Numbered from the stretch's first letter, positions 54,249 to 63,013 are shown. The stretch: DNA of 64,000 bases from Candidatus Neomicrothrix sp. UBA2974 (GCA_002348705.1 DEAU01000014.1:65137-129136), one strand, 5' to 3'. Numbers and translations are program-made. The notes: a model not told the origin generated them from the sequence alone.

Positions 54249-54915
54249 GCACCTCTCCTTCTCGTGGCAGAGAGCGAGGTTCAGACGCTGGGAATATTCC
54301 AGGCATGGTTTCGAATCCGGGAATTCGCTTCACCCGGTCGGTCCACCTCCGAAGAGCGGGATAATCCATACGAGCAATACCACCTTCTTCGGAGAGGATT
54401 ACGTCGGGAAATATGGCTATATCGGCAACGGTGGGGTGTTCGCCTGAGCAAACCCAGTCGAGATTTTCTTGCTCTCGAAACCAAAGATGCTCATCGAGTA
54501 CACGGAACAGACGATGGGCCCCAGTCCTGCAGGCTTCGATATCGAATTCGTAGCCGAGATTCACATGTAGACGGGCTGCCGAGGCTGTATTGGTCGTCCC
54601 CTCAGCAAAAAGCATCCACTGAGAAGTTTCGCCGATGAGCTCTGGATTGTTGGTCGGGTACCAGAGACCAGTGGGGTCGTATTTTGAAGCGAGGTAGATG
54701 AGAATTGCGTGAGCATCCCTGAGCACGAAGCCGTCGTCGTCGATGACCGGTATGTGACCAAGCGGGTTGATCTTCTTGAACTCTTCGCCCTTGTGCTCCC
54801 ACCCGGGGTAGAAGTCGACAAGTATCGACTCGAAGGGAACGTCGAGGATGCTCATCATCAGTCTCTGCTTGTAGCAATTCACGGAAAGGACGTAGTCGTA
54901 AAGTTTGATCATCAC
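54241..54915 (-). CDS. Glutathione S-transferase-like protein
   Basis: A 224-residue protein with an N-terminal thioredoxin-like GST domain (IKLYDYVLSVNCYKQRLMMSI, NPLGHIPVIDDDGFVLRDAHAILIYLA) and an all-helical C-terminal domain with the N-capping box GEHPTVADIAIFPDV. Catalytic Ser/Cys near residue 13-14 is plausible. Actinobacteria usually use mycothiol rather than glutathione, so the thiol partner is uncertain. It sits six bases after the oxygenase fusion gene, which suggests handling of a reactive oxygenation product. Confidence 0.87.
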   Translation of the reverse strand: MMIKLYDYVLSVNCYKQRLMMSILDVPFESILVDFYPGWEHKGEEFKKINPLGHIPVIDDDGFVLRDAHAILIYLASKYDPTGLWYPTNNPELIGETSQWMLFAEGTTNTASAARLHVNLGYEFDIEACRTGAHRLFRVLDEHLWFREQENLDWVCSGEHPTVADIAIFPDVILSEEGGIARMDYPALRRWTDRVKRIPGFETMPGIFPASEPRSLPREGEVHV

Positions 54916-54921
54916 AGCTCC

Positions 54922-56679
54922 CTAGATATCAAGAACCAGATGAGACGACTTTGCCCTTGAGACACAAGTCATTATTCTCTGGCCGGCAAGCTTCTCTGAA
55001 TCGTTCAGATAAACGTCTTGATGTTCGGGCTCACCTTCAATTACGGCCACTTCGCACGTACCGCATGCTCCTTGTTCGCAAGATGACATCAGAGCTATCC
55101 CGTTGTCACGAAGTACTTCAAGAATTGTTTTGCCACTTGGAACCTCAAGGGTGAGAGCCGATCTGGCCAGGCTGACTTCGAACGAAGACGAACTGTCTAA
55201 TTCGATGGTGTTCTGGAAATACTCAAAGTGGACGGCCTCATCAGGCCATCCAAAATCAGAGGCGATATGCCGCGTGGCCTCGAGCATTGGGCCAGGCCCG
55301 CATGCATAGATGTGCATCGCTGTCTCATACTCAGCGAGCAGTACTGCCAGTTCCCCTTTCGTCTCATCTGGTGATAGGCCAAGGTGCAGGACTACTGAAT
55401 CATCGAGTTTGCGAAGTATCTCGGGAAAGGCGAGATGCCCTTCGGCCTGGGCGAAGTAGTGGAGTTCATAATCCAACTTGTCCTTTCGCAGCGTCTGAGC
55501 CATCGACAACAGGGGCGTTATGCCGATCCCGCCAGCTATCAGAATTGTCTTTACTGTGTCGCGACGTAATGGAAAGTTGTTGCGGGGCTCGGAGATGGCC
55601 AGGACATCGCCCTCCTTGGCCGTTTCGTGCAGGAACTCAGAACCACCACGTGAATCAGATTCCAGTTTGACGCCGAGCCGATACAGCAATCCGTCCCCCG
55701 GCGCATTTGTCAGCGAATACTGCCGAACCAATCCATTGGGCAAATGCACGTCAATGTGTGCGCCTGGCTGGTGTGTCGGCAACGGTTCGCCGATGGATTC
55801 AAGCTCCAGGCCAACAATGTCCTCGGCAGTCACCCATTTGCGAAGCACTTTTACGCGAAGCGGGGCCTTGCGTCCTGAGGGAGTCTCGACTTCTGAAAGA
55901 GAAACCGGAACCTGTTCGATCGTGGCGACCATCGGCTCCAGCGGAGGTCCATCAAGCGCCTCCAACTCGACCATGTCACGTAGACGGGACAATTCCTCGT
56001 TGTGATGCCTTAGCGTCCGAAGTCGCTCAGCACCCAGCGGATTGTTGCAGAGAGCTCCTCGAATTACCGATCGGTTCGAGTCAACCGGCTGAACGAAAAA
56101 GACGACTGTCAACTCACCGCCATCGGGAGTCGCTGTCAACGAAATGGATCGCTCGTCCAGGAAATTCCTAGAAGTCGTCGTGAAGTTGTCCGGGTCACCG
56201 GTAATGGAAAAGCGATAGTTGGCAAGGTGCCCAAGAACAAGCTCGATCGGAGCATTGACAGAGATGCTCCGCAGCACCAGCGTTTCAGAATTCTCAAGCG
56301 CCTCAATCTCGGGAAGCTCGCCCACGGGATCTTCGCCCGACCAGATCAGGCCGTAGCGCTCGACAGATGGGAAGGTTCTATTGCAAATAGTGCGGGCCGG
56401 AGCGTCCACTGGATGGGCAGGAATATACGTGCAGCCGGCTGACCTATTGGCGTACCGCCAGCCATGGTATTGACATCGCAATTCAAGCCCGTCGTTCTGC
56501 CCAATAGAGAGCCTTAGGCCTCGGTGTAGGCAGCGGTTCTCCCAGACATTGACAAAGTCGTCATCAGCACGCCAAAGGGCAAGTTCACGGCCAAGCAACT
56601 GGCCCTGAAAGATGTGTCGATACTGCAGGTCCTCCGAACTAGCGATCGGGTGCCAGAGATTCTTGAAGCTTTCAGTCAC
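54922..56679 (-). CDS. Rieske protein fused to a phthalate-dioxygenase-reductase-like module
   Basis: A 585-residue fusion starting at GTG 56679, with GGAGG upstream. Residues about 1-100 are a Rieske domain, with ligands Cys50-x-His52 (CLHRG) and Cys69-x2-His72 (CQYHGW). The next 150 residues should be the catalytic domain, but I see no D-x2-H-x4-H iron motif. From about 273 a reductase follows: RQYSLTNAPG (flavin), LIAGGIGITPLLSM (NAD) and a C-terminal plant-type 2Fe-2S with Cys534, Cys539, Cys542 and Cys572. So electron input and Rieske relay are in one chain. It could be a self-sufficient oxygenase with a divergent iron site. Confidence 0.85.
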   Translation of the reverse strand: MTESFKNLWHPIASSEDLQYRHIFQGQLLGRELALWRADDDFVNVWENRCLHRGLRLSIGQNDGLELRCQYHGWRYANRSAGCTYIPAHPVDAPARTICNRTFPSVERYGLIWSGEDPVGELPEIEALENSETLVLRSISVNAPIELVLGHLANYRFSITGDPDNFTTTSRNFLDERSISLTATPDGGELTVVFFVQPVDSNRSVIRGALCNNPLGAERLRTLRHHNEELSRLRDMVELEALDGPPLEPMVATIEQVPVSLSEVETPSGRKAPLRVKVLRKWVTAEDIVGLELESIGEPLPTHQPGAHIDVHLPNGLVRQYSLTNAPGDGLLYRLGVKLESDSRGGSEFLHETAKEGDVLAISEPRNNFPLRRDTVKTILIAGGIGITPLLSMAQTLRKDKLDYELHYFAQAEGHLAFPEILRKLDDSVVLHLGLSPDETKGELAVLLAEYETAMHIYACGPGPMLEATRHIASDFGWPDEAVHFEYFQNTIELDSSSSFEVSLARSALTLEVPSGKTILEVLRDNGIALMSSCEQGACGTCEVAVIEGEPEHQDVYLNDSEKLAGQRIMTCVSRAKSSHLVLDI

Positions 56680-57013
56680 TGGAACACTCCTCCGGGATCG
56701 CACCTTTATGCGACGCCGAATTCTCGAAGTCGACGGCGGCATCCAACATCCATTTTGTCAGCCCTGATTGGCTTCTCAACTCGCGGACAGAATGGGAGCG
56801 GTTCTGGACGTTGATCTTAAACAATTGCCTTGTTGTGGCTCACGCTCTTCTAGTTGCAACACAGGGTCTCAGCGATTGATTGTCGCACAGGGCCACATAC
56901 TTCCAACCACACCGACGTGGCAGTTTGGCGAAGCGCGAAAATCGACTGGAGGGTTCGACATGACCTACGCACGTCTGCAAATCATCATCTCTATCCCCTT
57001 TTAGAACGCCTGA
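56680..57013. other. Intergenic region, no gene seen
   Basis: About 330 bases between the fusion gene and the selenoprotein-like gene. I see no conserved frame or RNA fold. It must contain the promoter of the minus-strand Rieske fusion operon and probably that of the plus-strand gene. Confidence 0.5.
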
Positions 57014-58192
57014 ACTATTGCTATTGCTATTGCTATTGTCACTCTCATCGCTGACTCCGACATCAAAGAACTAACCGAAGCACTCCAAGGCCAGACCTTT
57101 GAAGTAACCGCCTTCACAGCTCCGATCCCGCTCTCGGAGGCGACCGTGGCGATCGTCACAACGGCATCGCTGCATCATCCCGAACAGGACGACTTCGAGG
57201 TGATGGACACCAGTTACCGGATCCTCGACGGCAATCGACGTGACTTTGTAACCGGGCACTGGAGTCCCAACTTCGATGGAACCGGATTCGCATACGACAT
57301 GAACACCGTCTTCCCACTCGACCGGCTTGAAGAATTAGCCGAGCAGGGCGTGATCGGCCGGGTCGCCGACCAGCACTTGGCCTATGCCGGCAATCAGTTT
57401 GACCTGTCAACTATCCGGATGGACTCCGGTCCGGCCGGAGCCAAGTGGATGCATGAGAAGGGCGTCGACATCGTCCTGCTCACCCCAGTTTGACCGCTCT
57501 GCACGCGCACCGTGAGTGTGCTCGCCCACGTTTTTGAAGCTACCGGGATGGCAACCGTTGCCCTCGGTTCAATCCGCAAACAGATCGAGTCCGGTGCCCC
57601 GCCACGCGGCCTGTGGTGTGACTTCCCGCTCGGCCGGCCGCTGGGCAAGCCAGGCGATCCGGAGTTCCAACACCGTGTGCTAGAGGCAGCCTTCGCCCTG
57701 TTGGACTCCTCCGAACCGGTGCTCGCCGTCTTCGACCAGGCAATTCCCGACAGCGGTGACGAGATGCTCGCCTGCCCTGTGCCCCCACACCACGATCCCG
57801 ACGTGCACCCAGCAGTTGATGAGGCACGGGGACTTCGCGCTGCCTACGACCGCGGTATGGCTATGAGTGACGGACGGTTCGGCGCAGGTCGAGTCGTCGA
57901 CGCTGCTGACATCCCCACCGCCATCGAAGCGTTCATCCGTGTCGCCAAGGGCACCGATTGGAAGGAGGCGGGTATCCCCGGTTTGCCGATGCGGGTGAGT
58001 CACGACATCCGCAGCTACTACGAAACCGCTGCACTGGCGATGGTCGACCACGCACCCGCGGCGTGGGCCAGCACCCGCTGGTTCTACGACCAGACCGAGA
58101 CCGGCAAGGTCATGATGGCCGCCCGTCAGGCGATGCAGGAACAGAACGCGCCACAGCCGATGTGGTTCTACCTCACGCCGGGAGACCGCTGA
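57014..58192 (+). CDS. GrdB-family (glycine/sarcosine/betaine reductase selenoprotein B-like) probable selenoprotein, start unresolved
   Basis: One homologous frame spans an internal TGA at 57491-57493. Before it come PIPLSEATVAIVTTA, YRILDGNRRDFVTGHWSPNF, FPLDRLEELAEQGVIG and GVDIVLLTPV. After it follow PLCTRTVSVLAHVFEATGMA and the C-terminal FPLGRPLGKPGDPEFQHRVLEAAF. The family has Cys or Sec exactly at the TGA site, and the Cys two residues later (x-P-L-C) completes a UxxC redox motif. The aerobic members of this family are not classical glycine reductases and their substrates are unknown. Start unresolved: the frame is open from 57014 but has no ATG, GTG or TTG before GTG 57146, which lies inside the conserved part. 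Either an ATT start is used or the 5' end is damaged. As two separate short genes it makes no sense. Confidence 0.75.
57015..57038 (+). repeat. Hexanucleotide tandem repeat (CTATTG)x4
   Basis: Four perfect CTATTG units directly at the 5' border of the GrdB-like frame. In that frame they would read Ile-Ala repeats. Being six bases long, unit gain or loss keeps frame. It is a possible slippage site influencing the start of translation. Confidence 0.85.
57491..57530 (+). promoter_or_regulatory. In-frame UGA with candidate bacterial SECIS hairpin
   Basis: The UGA is followed by two possible hairpins. One pairs GCACGC (57501-57506) with GTGTGC (57516-57521) around a nine-base loop. The other pairs 57512-57516 with 57521-57525 around a UGUG loop that begins 23 bases after the UGA, within the usual distance of bacterial SECIS loops. 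Both are short, so this is a weak structural support. Confidence 0.4.
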
Positions 58193-58284
58193 CGCGAGCG
58201 CTAGACCAAGTGGCTGCTGCCCCGCAGCCGGATTCACCAACGAATGCGCATCGACTCCGTCGATCAGAACGGTGAACACGAACG

Positions 58285-58813
58285 GTGGATGCCTTTATCC
58301 ACCTGGTGCTGGCACACGAAGTTCCGCCTCGACCCGAGGAGGTTGCCGAGAGGGCCGACGGTCCACAGCCTCGCTCTACCGGTACTTCAACGACCTGGGC
58401 GAACTCCGGCGAGAAGCAGTATCCCGCCTAGTCGACCGCTTTCCCGAGCTACTAACCGTCCGGGAACTCGGTACCGGCACGCGCGAACAGCGCATTGCCT
58501 CATTCTCCTCAGCCCGGGTGACACTGTAAGAAAACCTCCGCCCTCTCCAGTTGCTCTGCAGAGCCGACCCGGCGACCACTGGGATCGTCGACAACGTCCG
58601 CACAACCATGGTCGATCCGGGTCCTACTCCACTTTCACACAGAGCTACACGCGCAGTCACACTCAGTGCGACGAAATAGTTGCTTCTATCTCCGCACTCA
58701 ACTCAGTCGACTCGTGGGAAAAGTTTCGCCGGAGCCTCCATCGAACTCCAGACCAGACACTCAACGCCTGAAAAACCGCCATCGACCGCCTCCTGCCTCA
58801 CGAGGACCACTAA
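58285..58813 (+). pseudogene. Decayed TetR-family regulator gene
   Basis: Pieces of one TetR-like protein are spread over two or more frames. First VDAFIHLVLAHEVPPRPEEVAERA from GTG 58285; then, after a one-base loss near 58363, STASLYRYFNDLGELRREAVSRLVDRF, the recognition helix and following helix of the HTH. A stop follows at 58527-58529, then ENLRPLQLLCRADPATTGIV in the same frame. After another frame change comes the C-terminal part ISALNSVDSWEKFRRSL, a stop at 58769-58771 where Trp is likely, and TAIDRLLPHEDH to a final stop at 58811-58813. It lies just after the selenoprotein-like gene and may once have regulated it. Confidence 0.6.
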
Positions 58814-58931
58814 CGGGTCGACTCGCGTAAGTAATCGGGTTCAATTCGTCACATCGGAAGGAGTCTCGAACTCCAGCGACCACAGCCGCAGTGCGCCGTA
58901 TCCCCTACAGGCAGGTCAAACGCTTCTCAAC

Positions 58932-59204
58932 TCACATCCAAGAGGGAATTTTTGGGAGCGCCGACCGTCGATCCGCATCGGACAACCGGCCCGTCATCCA
59001 TTCAGCCAGAATGGCGGCAGGAAGTTCGAGCACGCGAGGCTCGCTCGATTCGGGACCCACTGCCCAGGTTTGCGTCCGATCACTTGGCGCTAGGACCAAC
59101 GACGGACATCCGTCGTTTGCAGACAGCGCGCTGGCCGTATCGTCTAGCAGGAGGTCGACAACCCAAGGGGGGAACTCAGAGAAGTCGACATCTCCGCTTC
59201 GGTT
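58932..59204 (-). pseudogene. C-terminal fragment of a mycothiol-dependent maleylpyruvate-isomerase-family gene
   Basis: A minus-strand frame of 90 codons bounded upstream by a TAG at 59205-59207 has no start codon that fits a whole gene. It reads DVDFSEFPPWVVDLLLDD, then LVLAPSDRTQTWAVGP, LPAAILAEWMTGR and the ending ALPKIPSWM. That order (D-T-x-x-W-x-V-G-P, hydrophobic helix, W-L/M-T-G-R, final P-x-W) is the C-terminus of MDMPI/TIGR03083-type proteins, which use mycothiol. The N-terminal DinB-like part is not found upstream. The genus of proteins supports an actinobacterial host. Confidence 0.45.
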
Positions 59205-59531
59205 CTACAGAGCCAGGCCACCCCTCAATCAAAACGATTCCAGCAAGACCCCTACCGGCGGCGTCTCGGTCCGGGCCAGAAAGCAGCCGGGCCCGTGCCT
59301 GTGCAGGCATACCTTTCGCTTCGACAGGTGAATACCGAAAAAAGACCTACACCCCCTGTCCGGGTGAACTTGAAACTCCATGCACTCCGCTCAACGTGGC
59401 CATTGAATAATCGCCATTGGTCATCGGCATCCCCATTTTCAATGGCCTCCAGCCTCACACCTCTATCGCATGCCTCGCCGACTTGTCCGCCGCAAGGGGC
59501 TTTTACATCTTGATTCTGGGAGAATCGAGGA
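59205..59531. other. Intergenic region, no gene seen
   Basis: About 325 bases before the lipoprotein gene. No conserved frame, RNA fold or clear terminator was found. It probably contains the lipoprotein promoter. Confidence 0.5.
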
Positions 59532-62500
59532 ATGAGACGGTTTTCTGTATTTCTAATTGCCGTGTTGCTCATTGCTTCTTGTGGTGCCAATCCAGGCGAA
59601 TCCGTCGTCGATTCATCAGCACTCGAGACCGCTAATACTGCAACCGTTGAGTCCGCAAGTTTGGAAGTTGCCCCTGCTGTTGAGGAGATGAGCGACAGTT
59701 CAGACCTGGAAGCAGCACCAGAACCCACAGATGCACCAGAACCCACAGATGCACCAGAACCCACAGATGCACCAGAACCCACAGATGCACCAGAACCCGA
59801 AGGGTCACCTTCGTCCGGATTCGATGTCCACTCGCGATTTTCCTGCATCGTCAGTGAGTTAGGTGAACAAACTGCCTTCGAACTAATCGGACGGACCCCT
59901 ACCCCTGAAGAACAAAATGCGATCGGGCATTGTCCTTCTTTCACCCATGACATCGGGTGCGTTGATAGCGCTCTTGGAACCGAAGCCACAGATCTCCTTC
60001 TTTGGGGTCGCTACATGTTGTCCCCAGAGGACACACAGCAACTGACAGCGTGCTCGCTTACGGAACAACGTCATGCCGAAGCAGTCGGCGCATCAGATGG
60101 CTCTGAAGTTCCCGCAGATTCGTCCGGTTCCGGTTCTCAGGCCTCCTTGGACCCCGATACCTCCGACAAGTCGGAACTCATCGCAGGCAGGATGGTTAGC
60201 GCCTCAGGTCCGACGCCCGGCTATCGGAATCCAGTTTCGCGAGACTGCTCCGTGAGTGAAGCAGGCACCTGTGCCGAGCTCCGTTGGGAACCAGTCGCAG
60301 ATTTGCTTGCTGGAGAGTTCACCTCGATTCAGGTCTCTCCTTCAGATCCGAATGTGATCTACGCAGGAGTCGATTCAAATGACATGTCGATCTACAAGAG
60401 TGTCAATGCCGGACAAGACTGGGAACTACTCCATACCACCGGACATACCTCCGGCATCGCGGTTCATCCGACTGATCCAAACACGGTTCTATACACCATC
60501 CTGGAGGGACCAGTTCAGAGAACTAATAACGGCGGTGCGGACTGGATACAAGTGGTTGGAAAAGACGCCCGATCCTATGGGTTGGGCAACAGAACTAACC
60601 CGGCACCCGAAGCTCAGCTCTTTACCGCAATCGCATTTTCTCCAGACGAACCGAAGTTCGCCTATACAGCCACTCTCGACGGCGACCATCGCACTGGAAC
60701 CGAACGTGGCGAGGTGGACGTCTACCTGAGTTCAGATGTCGGACTCGGCTGGCAATATGCCGGGACGTGTGAAACATGTGGAGCGATTCACGAATTTGCT
60801 ATTTCTCCAAACAATCCCAGAGAGGTTTGGGTTGCAAGCAATAACGGCGCACAAGTTTCTAGAGATGCGGGGAACTCTTGGAGTGGCAATCTCTTGCCCT
60901 TTAGCGGCGAGAGTTACAAAGGAACCTACGGAATAGCTATCCGTCCAGACAATCCCCAGACCATCCTCGTCGCCAGCCAAGAAAGCGGGATGTTCCGAAG
61001 TGCTGACGGAGGATTGACCTGGACGCCAACCAACGACGGTCTCCCCACTCGACGGCTCCACAAGGTTGTGTTCGCTGCAAGCAATACAAACGTCGCCTAC
61101 GTTGCAACACATCAGGGCCTCTTCCGAAGCGACGATGCCGGACTGACCTGGAAGGCACGGAACGATGGTTTGCCGTACACCTTCCTCACGCCCGTCGCAG
61201 TCGACCCAACTGATCCGGACGTTCTTTATGTCGGGACCGCTTCAGAGCTTGTAACAACCCATACCGGACACTTCAAAGACGGAATTCACGAAGGAGAAGG
61301 ACTGTATAAGAGTACTGACGGGGGTCTTAGCTGGTTCCGAAGCGACAGCGGCATATACGAAGCAAAATCTGCCCAGTTGGGGACTCATCCGATCCTGCCG
61401 TTCCACCTCTGGGTTGCCGGTGAATCCGGCAGAGGCGCTTTCTTCACTCCTGATTCAGGAGACACTTGGCTATTCGCTCCTTTCCGAAGCGCGCACTACC
61501 CGATGGTGTTTGCGTTCTCTCGCACCTTTCCAACCGAGATGTATCTGACCAGTTGGATGGATGACGGCGAGTTGATGAAGAGTGTCGACGGCGGCTCCAC
61601 ATGGCAGGACATCACCGAAGCCATAAACCTCGGTGTCAGTGAGGAGACGCGCTCCAAAGGCCTCATCGATGAAAGCACCCGAAGATGGTTCCACCTTCAC
61701 GGACTAGCAGTAGCACCCTCAGATCCGAACGAAATCTACGTGGGATCTGTCCACGACTCCGTGTACCGCCTATTCAATCTCACCGGGGCTCATATTTTTA
61801 GATCATCCGACGGTGGCCAAACCTTTACCGAAGCAAGCGCCGGCTTTCCCATCGGCACCCAGACCTCCATCAACGCTCTCGTGGTCCACCCAGACAAGCC
61901 TGAGATCGCCTATGCGATGACATCGCTGCACGAGACATCAACTGCTATCGGCATCTACAAGACAACAAATGGTGGCAACAGTTGGTTACCAGTAAACGAT
62001 GGCCTAGACCCTCTAACTAACGACCTTCAAATCGACCCGGTCAATCCCGAGGTTCTCTACGCAGCTACAGAAAGCGGCATCTATAAGACAACGGACGGCG
62101 CCGCTTCTTGGCGATATCTGTCAGTTGACGGCGCCGGAACACCAATCATTGACTTGGCGATCGACCCCATCAACCCTCTAACGCTCTACGCGATCTCGCC
62201 TCACAACCTCTATCGAACCAAGGACGGAGGCGAGACCTGGTACGCCACAAATTTAGGGCTCCCCCTGCTCAACGACGGGCGAGCCTTTTCCGACTATTCA
62301 ACATCCGGACATGAAGGACACAGGGTCTATGGAGGAACTTTCGCCCAGGATCGAACTCTGGAAATTGACTCAACCGGACGCTCGGTCTATGTCGTCGTCA
62401 AGACAGCAACATTCGATGGACGTGAAGAAAACTTCGCTGCTGTCAGGCACGTATACCGCGCAATAATCCAACCGCTCCAAACGATCACGTATTCGTTTGA

Positions 62501-62768
62501 GGTCGGGGCAGCGTCAGTCACTATTGAGTCGGAATCGAATATTTACAATTTGATCTTCGACCAGAGCAATAGAGAAATCAGCTATACCGCTGCGGGGCCT
62601 ACTGGAACTCAGAGCACCCACACCGTGACGATTGCCAAGTCTCTTCTCCAAGGTTCGTTTGAGGTGACCGTCGATGGAGAAAGCGTCACGGTCCAGCAAC
62701 AGGAAAACTCTGTCTCCTTCGCACTAGACCACCAAGGAAGAAGCCAGATAAATATCCGTGGCAAGTAG
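59532..62768 (+). CDS. Large secreted lipoprotein of BNR/Asp-box repeats (sortilin/Vps10-like beta-propeller)
   Basis: A 1078-residue protein. MRRFSVFLIAVLLIASC is a lipoprotein signal ending at Cys17, so the mature protein is anchored on the outer face. A low-complexity spacer with APEPTD repeats (about residues 60-90) leads to a region of about 120 residues with paired Cys. From about 260 to 915 there are about 13 Asp-box/BNR units of the S/T-x-D/N-x-G-x-x-W kind, such as RSADGGLTWTPT, KSTDGGLSWFRS, KSVDGGSTWQDI and RTKDGGETWYAT. They would build one or two beta-propellers. A final beta-rich domain of about 130 residues follows. No sialidase active site is seen; a binding or surface role is more likely. 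Confidence 0.87.
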   Translation: MRRFSVFLIAVLLIASCGANPGESVVDSSALETANTATVESASLEVAPAVEEMSDSSDLEAAPEPTDAPEPTDAPEPTDAPEPTDAPEPEGSPSSGFDVHSRFSCIVSELGEQTAFELIGRTPTPEEQNAIGHCPSFTHDIGCVDSALGTEATDLLLWGRYMLSPEDTQQLTACSLTEQRHAEAVGASDGSEVPADSSGSGSQASLDPDTSDKSELIAGRMVSASGPTPGYRNPVSRDCSVSEAGTCAELRWEPVADLLAGEFTSIQVSPSDPNVIYAGVDSNDMSIYKSVNAGQDWELLHTTGHTSGIAVHPTDPNTVLYTILEGPVQRTNNGGADWIQVVGKDARSYGLGNRTNPAPEAQLFTAIAFSPDEPKFAYTATLDGDHRTGTERGEVDVYLSSDVGLGWQYAGTCETCGAIHEFAISPNNPREVWVASNNGAQVSRDAGNSWSGNLLPFSGESYKGTYGIAIRPDNPQTILVASQESGMFRSADGGLTWTPTNDGLPTRRLHKVVFAASNTNVAYVATHQGLFRSDDAGLTWKARNDGLPYTFLTPVAVDPTDPDVLYVGTASELVTTHTGHFKDGIHEGEGLYKSTDGGLSWFRSDSGIYEAKSAQLGTHPILPFHLWVAGESGRGAFFTPDSGDTWLFAPFRSAHYPMVFAFSRTFPTEMYLTSWMDDGELMKSVDGGSTWQDITEAINLGVSEETRSKGLIDESTRRWFHLHGLAVAPSDPNEIYVGSVHDSVYRLFNLTGAHIFRSSDGGQTFTEASAGFPIGTQTSINALVVHPDKPEIAYAMTSLHETSTAIGIYKTTNGGNSWLPVNDGLDPLTNDLQIDPVNPEVLYAATESGIYKTTDGAASWRYLSVDGAGTPIIDLAIDPINPLTLYAISPHNLYRTKDGGETWYATNLGLPLLNDGRAFSDYSTSGHEGHRVYGGTFAQDRTLEIDSTGRSVYVVVKTATFDGREENFAAVRHVYRAIIQPLQTITYSFEVGAASVTIESESNIYNLIFDQSNREISYTAAGPTGTQSTHTVTIAKSLLQGSFEVTVDGESVTVQQQENSVSFALDHQGRSQINIRGK
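59715..59798 (+). repeat. 18-bp tandem repeat encoding APEPTD
   Basis: GCACCAGAACCCACAGAT is repeated four times without a mismatch (59715-59786), followed by 12 bases of a fifth copy. It encodes the Pro-rich spacer behind the lipid anchor of the lipoprotein. Perfect identity of copies suggests recent or ongoing expansion; the length may vary between strains. Confidence 0.92.
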
Positions 62769-62903
62769 TTTGCAAAGGTCCTGAAGACACTTTGACCTAA
62801 CAAATAACCGATTCATATGCCCGGTACATAATGAACTCAGTGATGCCGCGGTCCCAGTAAATCGCCGGTTTTCGAGATCTGAAGAGCTTCGACCTGCTGT
62901 TAT

Positions 62904-62928
62904 GTGGTGTCGGAGGGGGGACTTGAAC
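62904..62928 (-). repeat. 25-bp tRNA 3'-end-like repeat, copy 1
   Basis: Read on the minus strand this is GTTCAAG, then C-rich T-stem, acceptor CTCCGAC, A and CCA. That is the T-loop-to-CCA end of a tRNA, closest to tRNA-Leu by memory. The identical 25 bases occur at 63929-63953. Upstream of the T-loop the sequence does not fold into a tRNA, and the T-stem has a mismatch. It looks like a fragment, as left by site-specific integration at a tRNA gene. Confidence 0.6.
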
Positions 62929-63013
62929 ACCCCTAGTCAAAACGTGGTACCTCCGTCGGGACTTTCGTGGCATGCCGGATCTCATTCGTCAGACCCCGTT
63001 CGGTGGACCTTCA

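Noticed and set aside
57015..57038. (CTATTG)4 as part of a CRISPR or insertion element
   Set aside because: It is a simple hexamer tandem repeat with no flanking inverted repeats or transposase.
57146..58192. Treating the GrdB-like region as two separate genes (57146-57493 and 57512-58192)
   Set aside because: Both parts are in the same frame, the break is a single TGA at the conserved Cys/Sec column, and the second part would start without the redox motif.
58891..59331. Plus-strand frames of 137-152 codons between the TetR relic and the lipoprotein gene
   Set aside because: Serine/arginine/proline-rich without motifs; the minus strand here carries a recognisable C-terminal fragment instead.
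59252..59989. A 245-codon minus-strand frame with GSGASV repeats
   Set aside because: It is the antisense of the APEPTD repeat and lipoprotein start; the repeat makes it look ordered but there is no homology.
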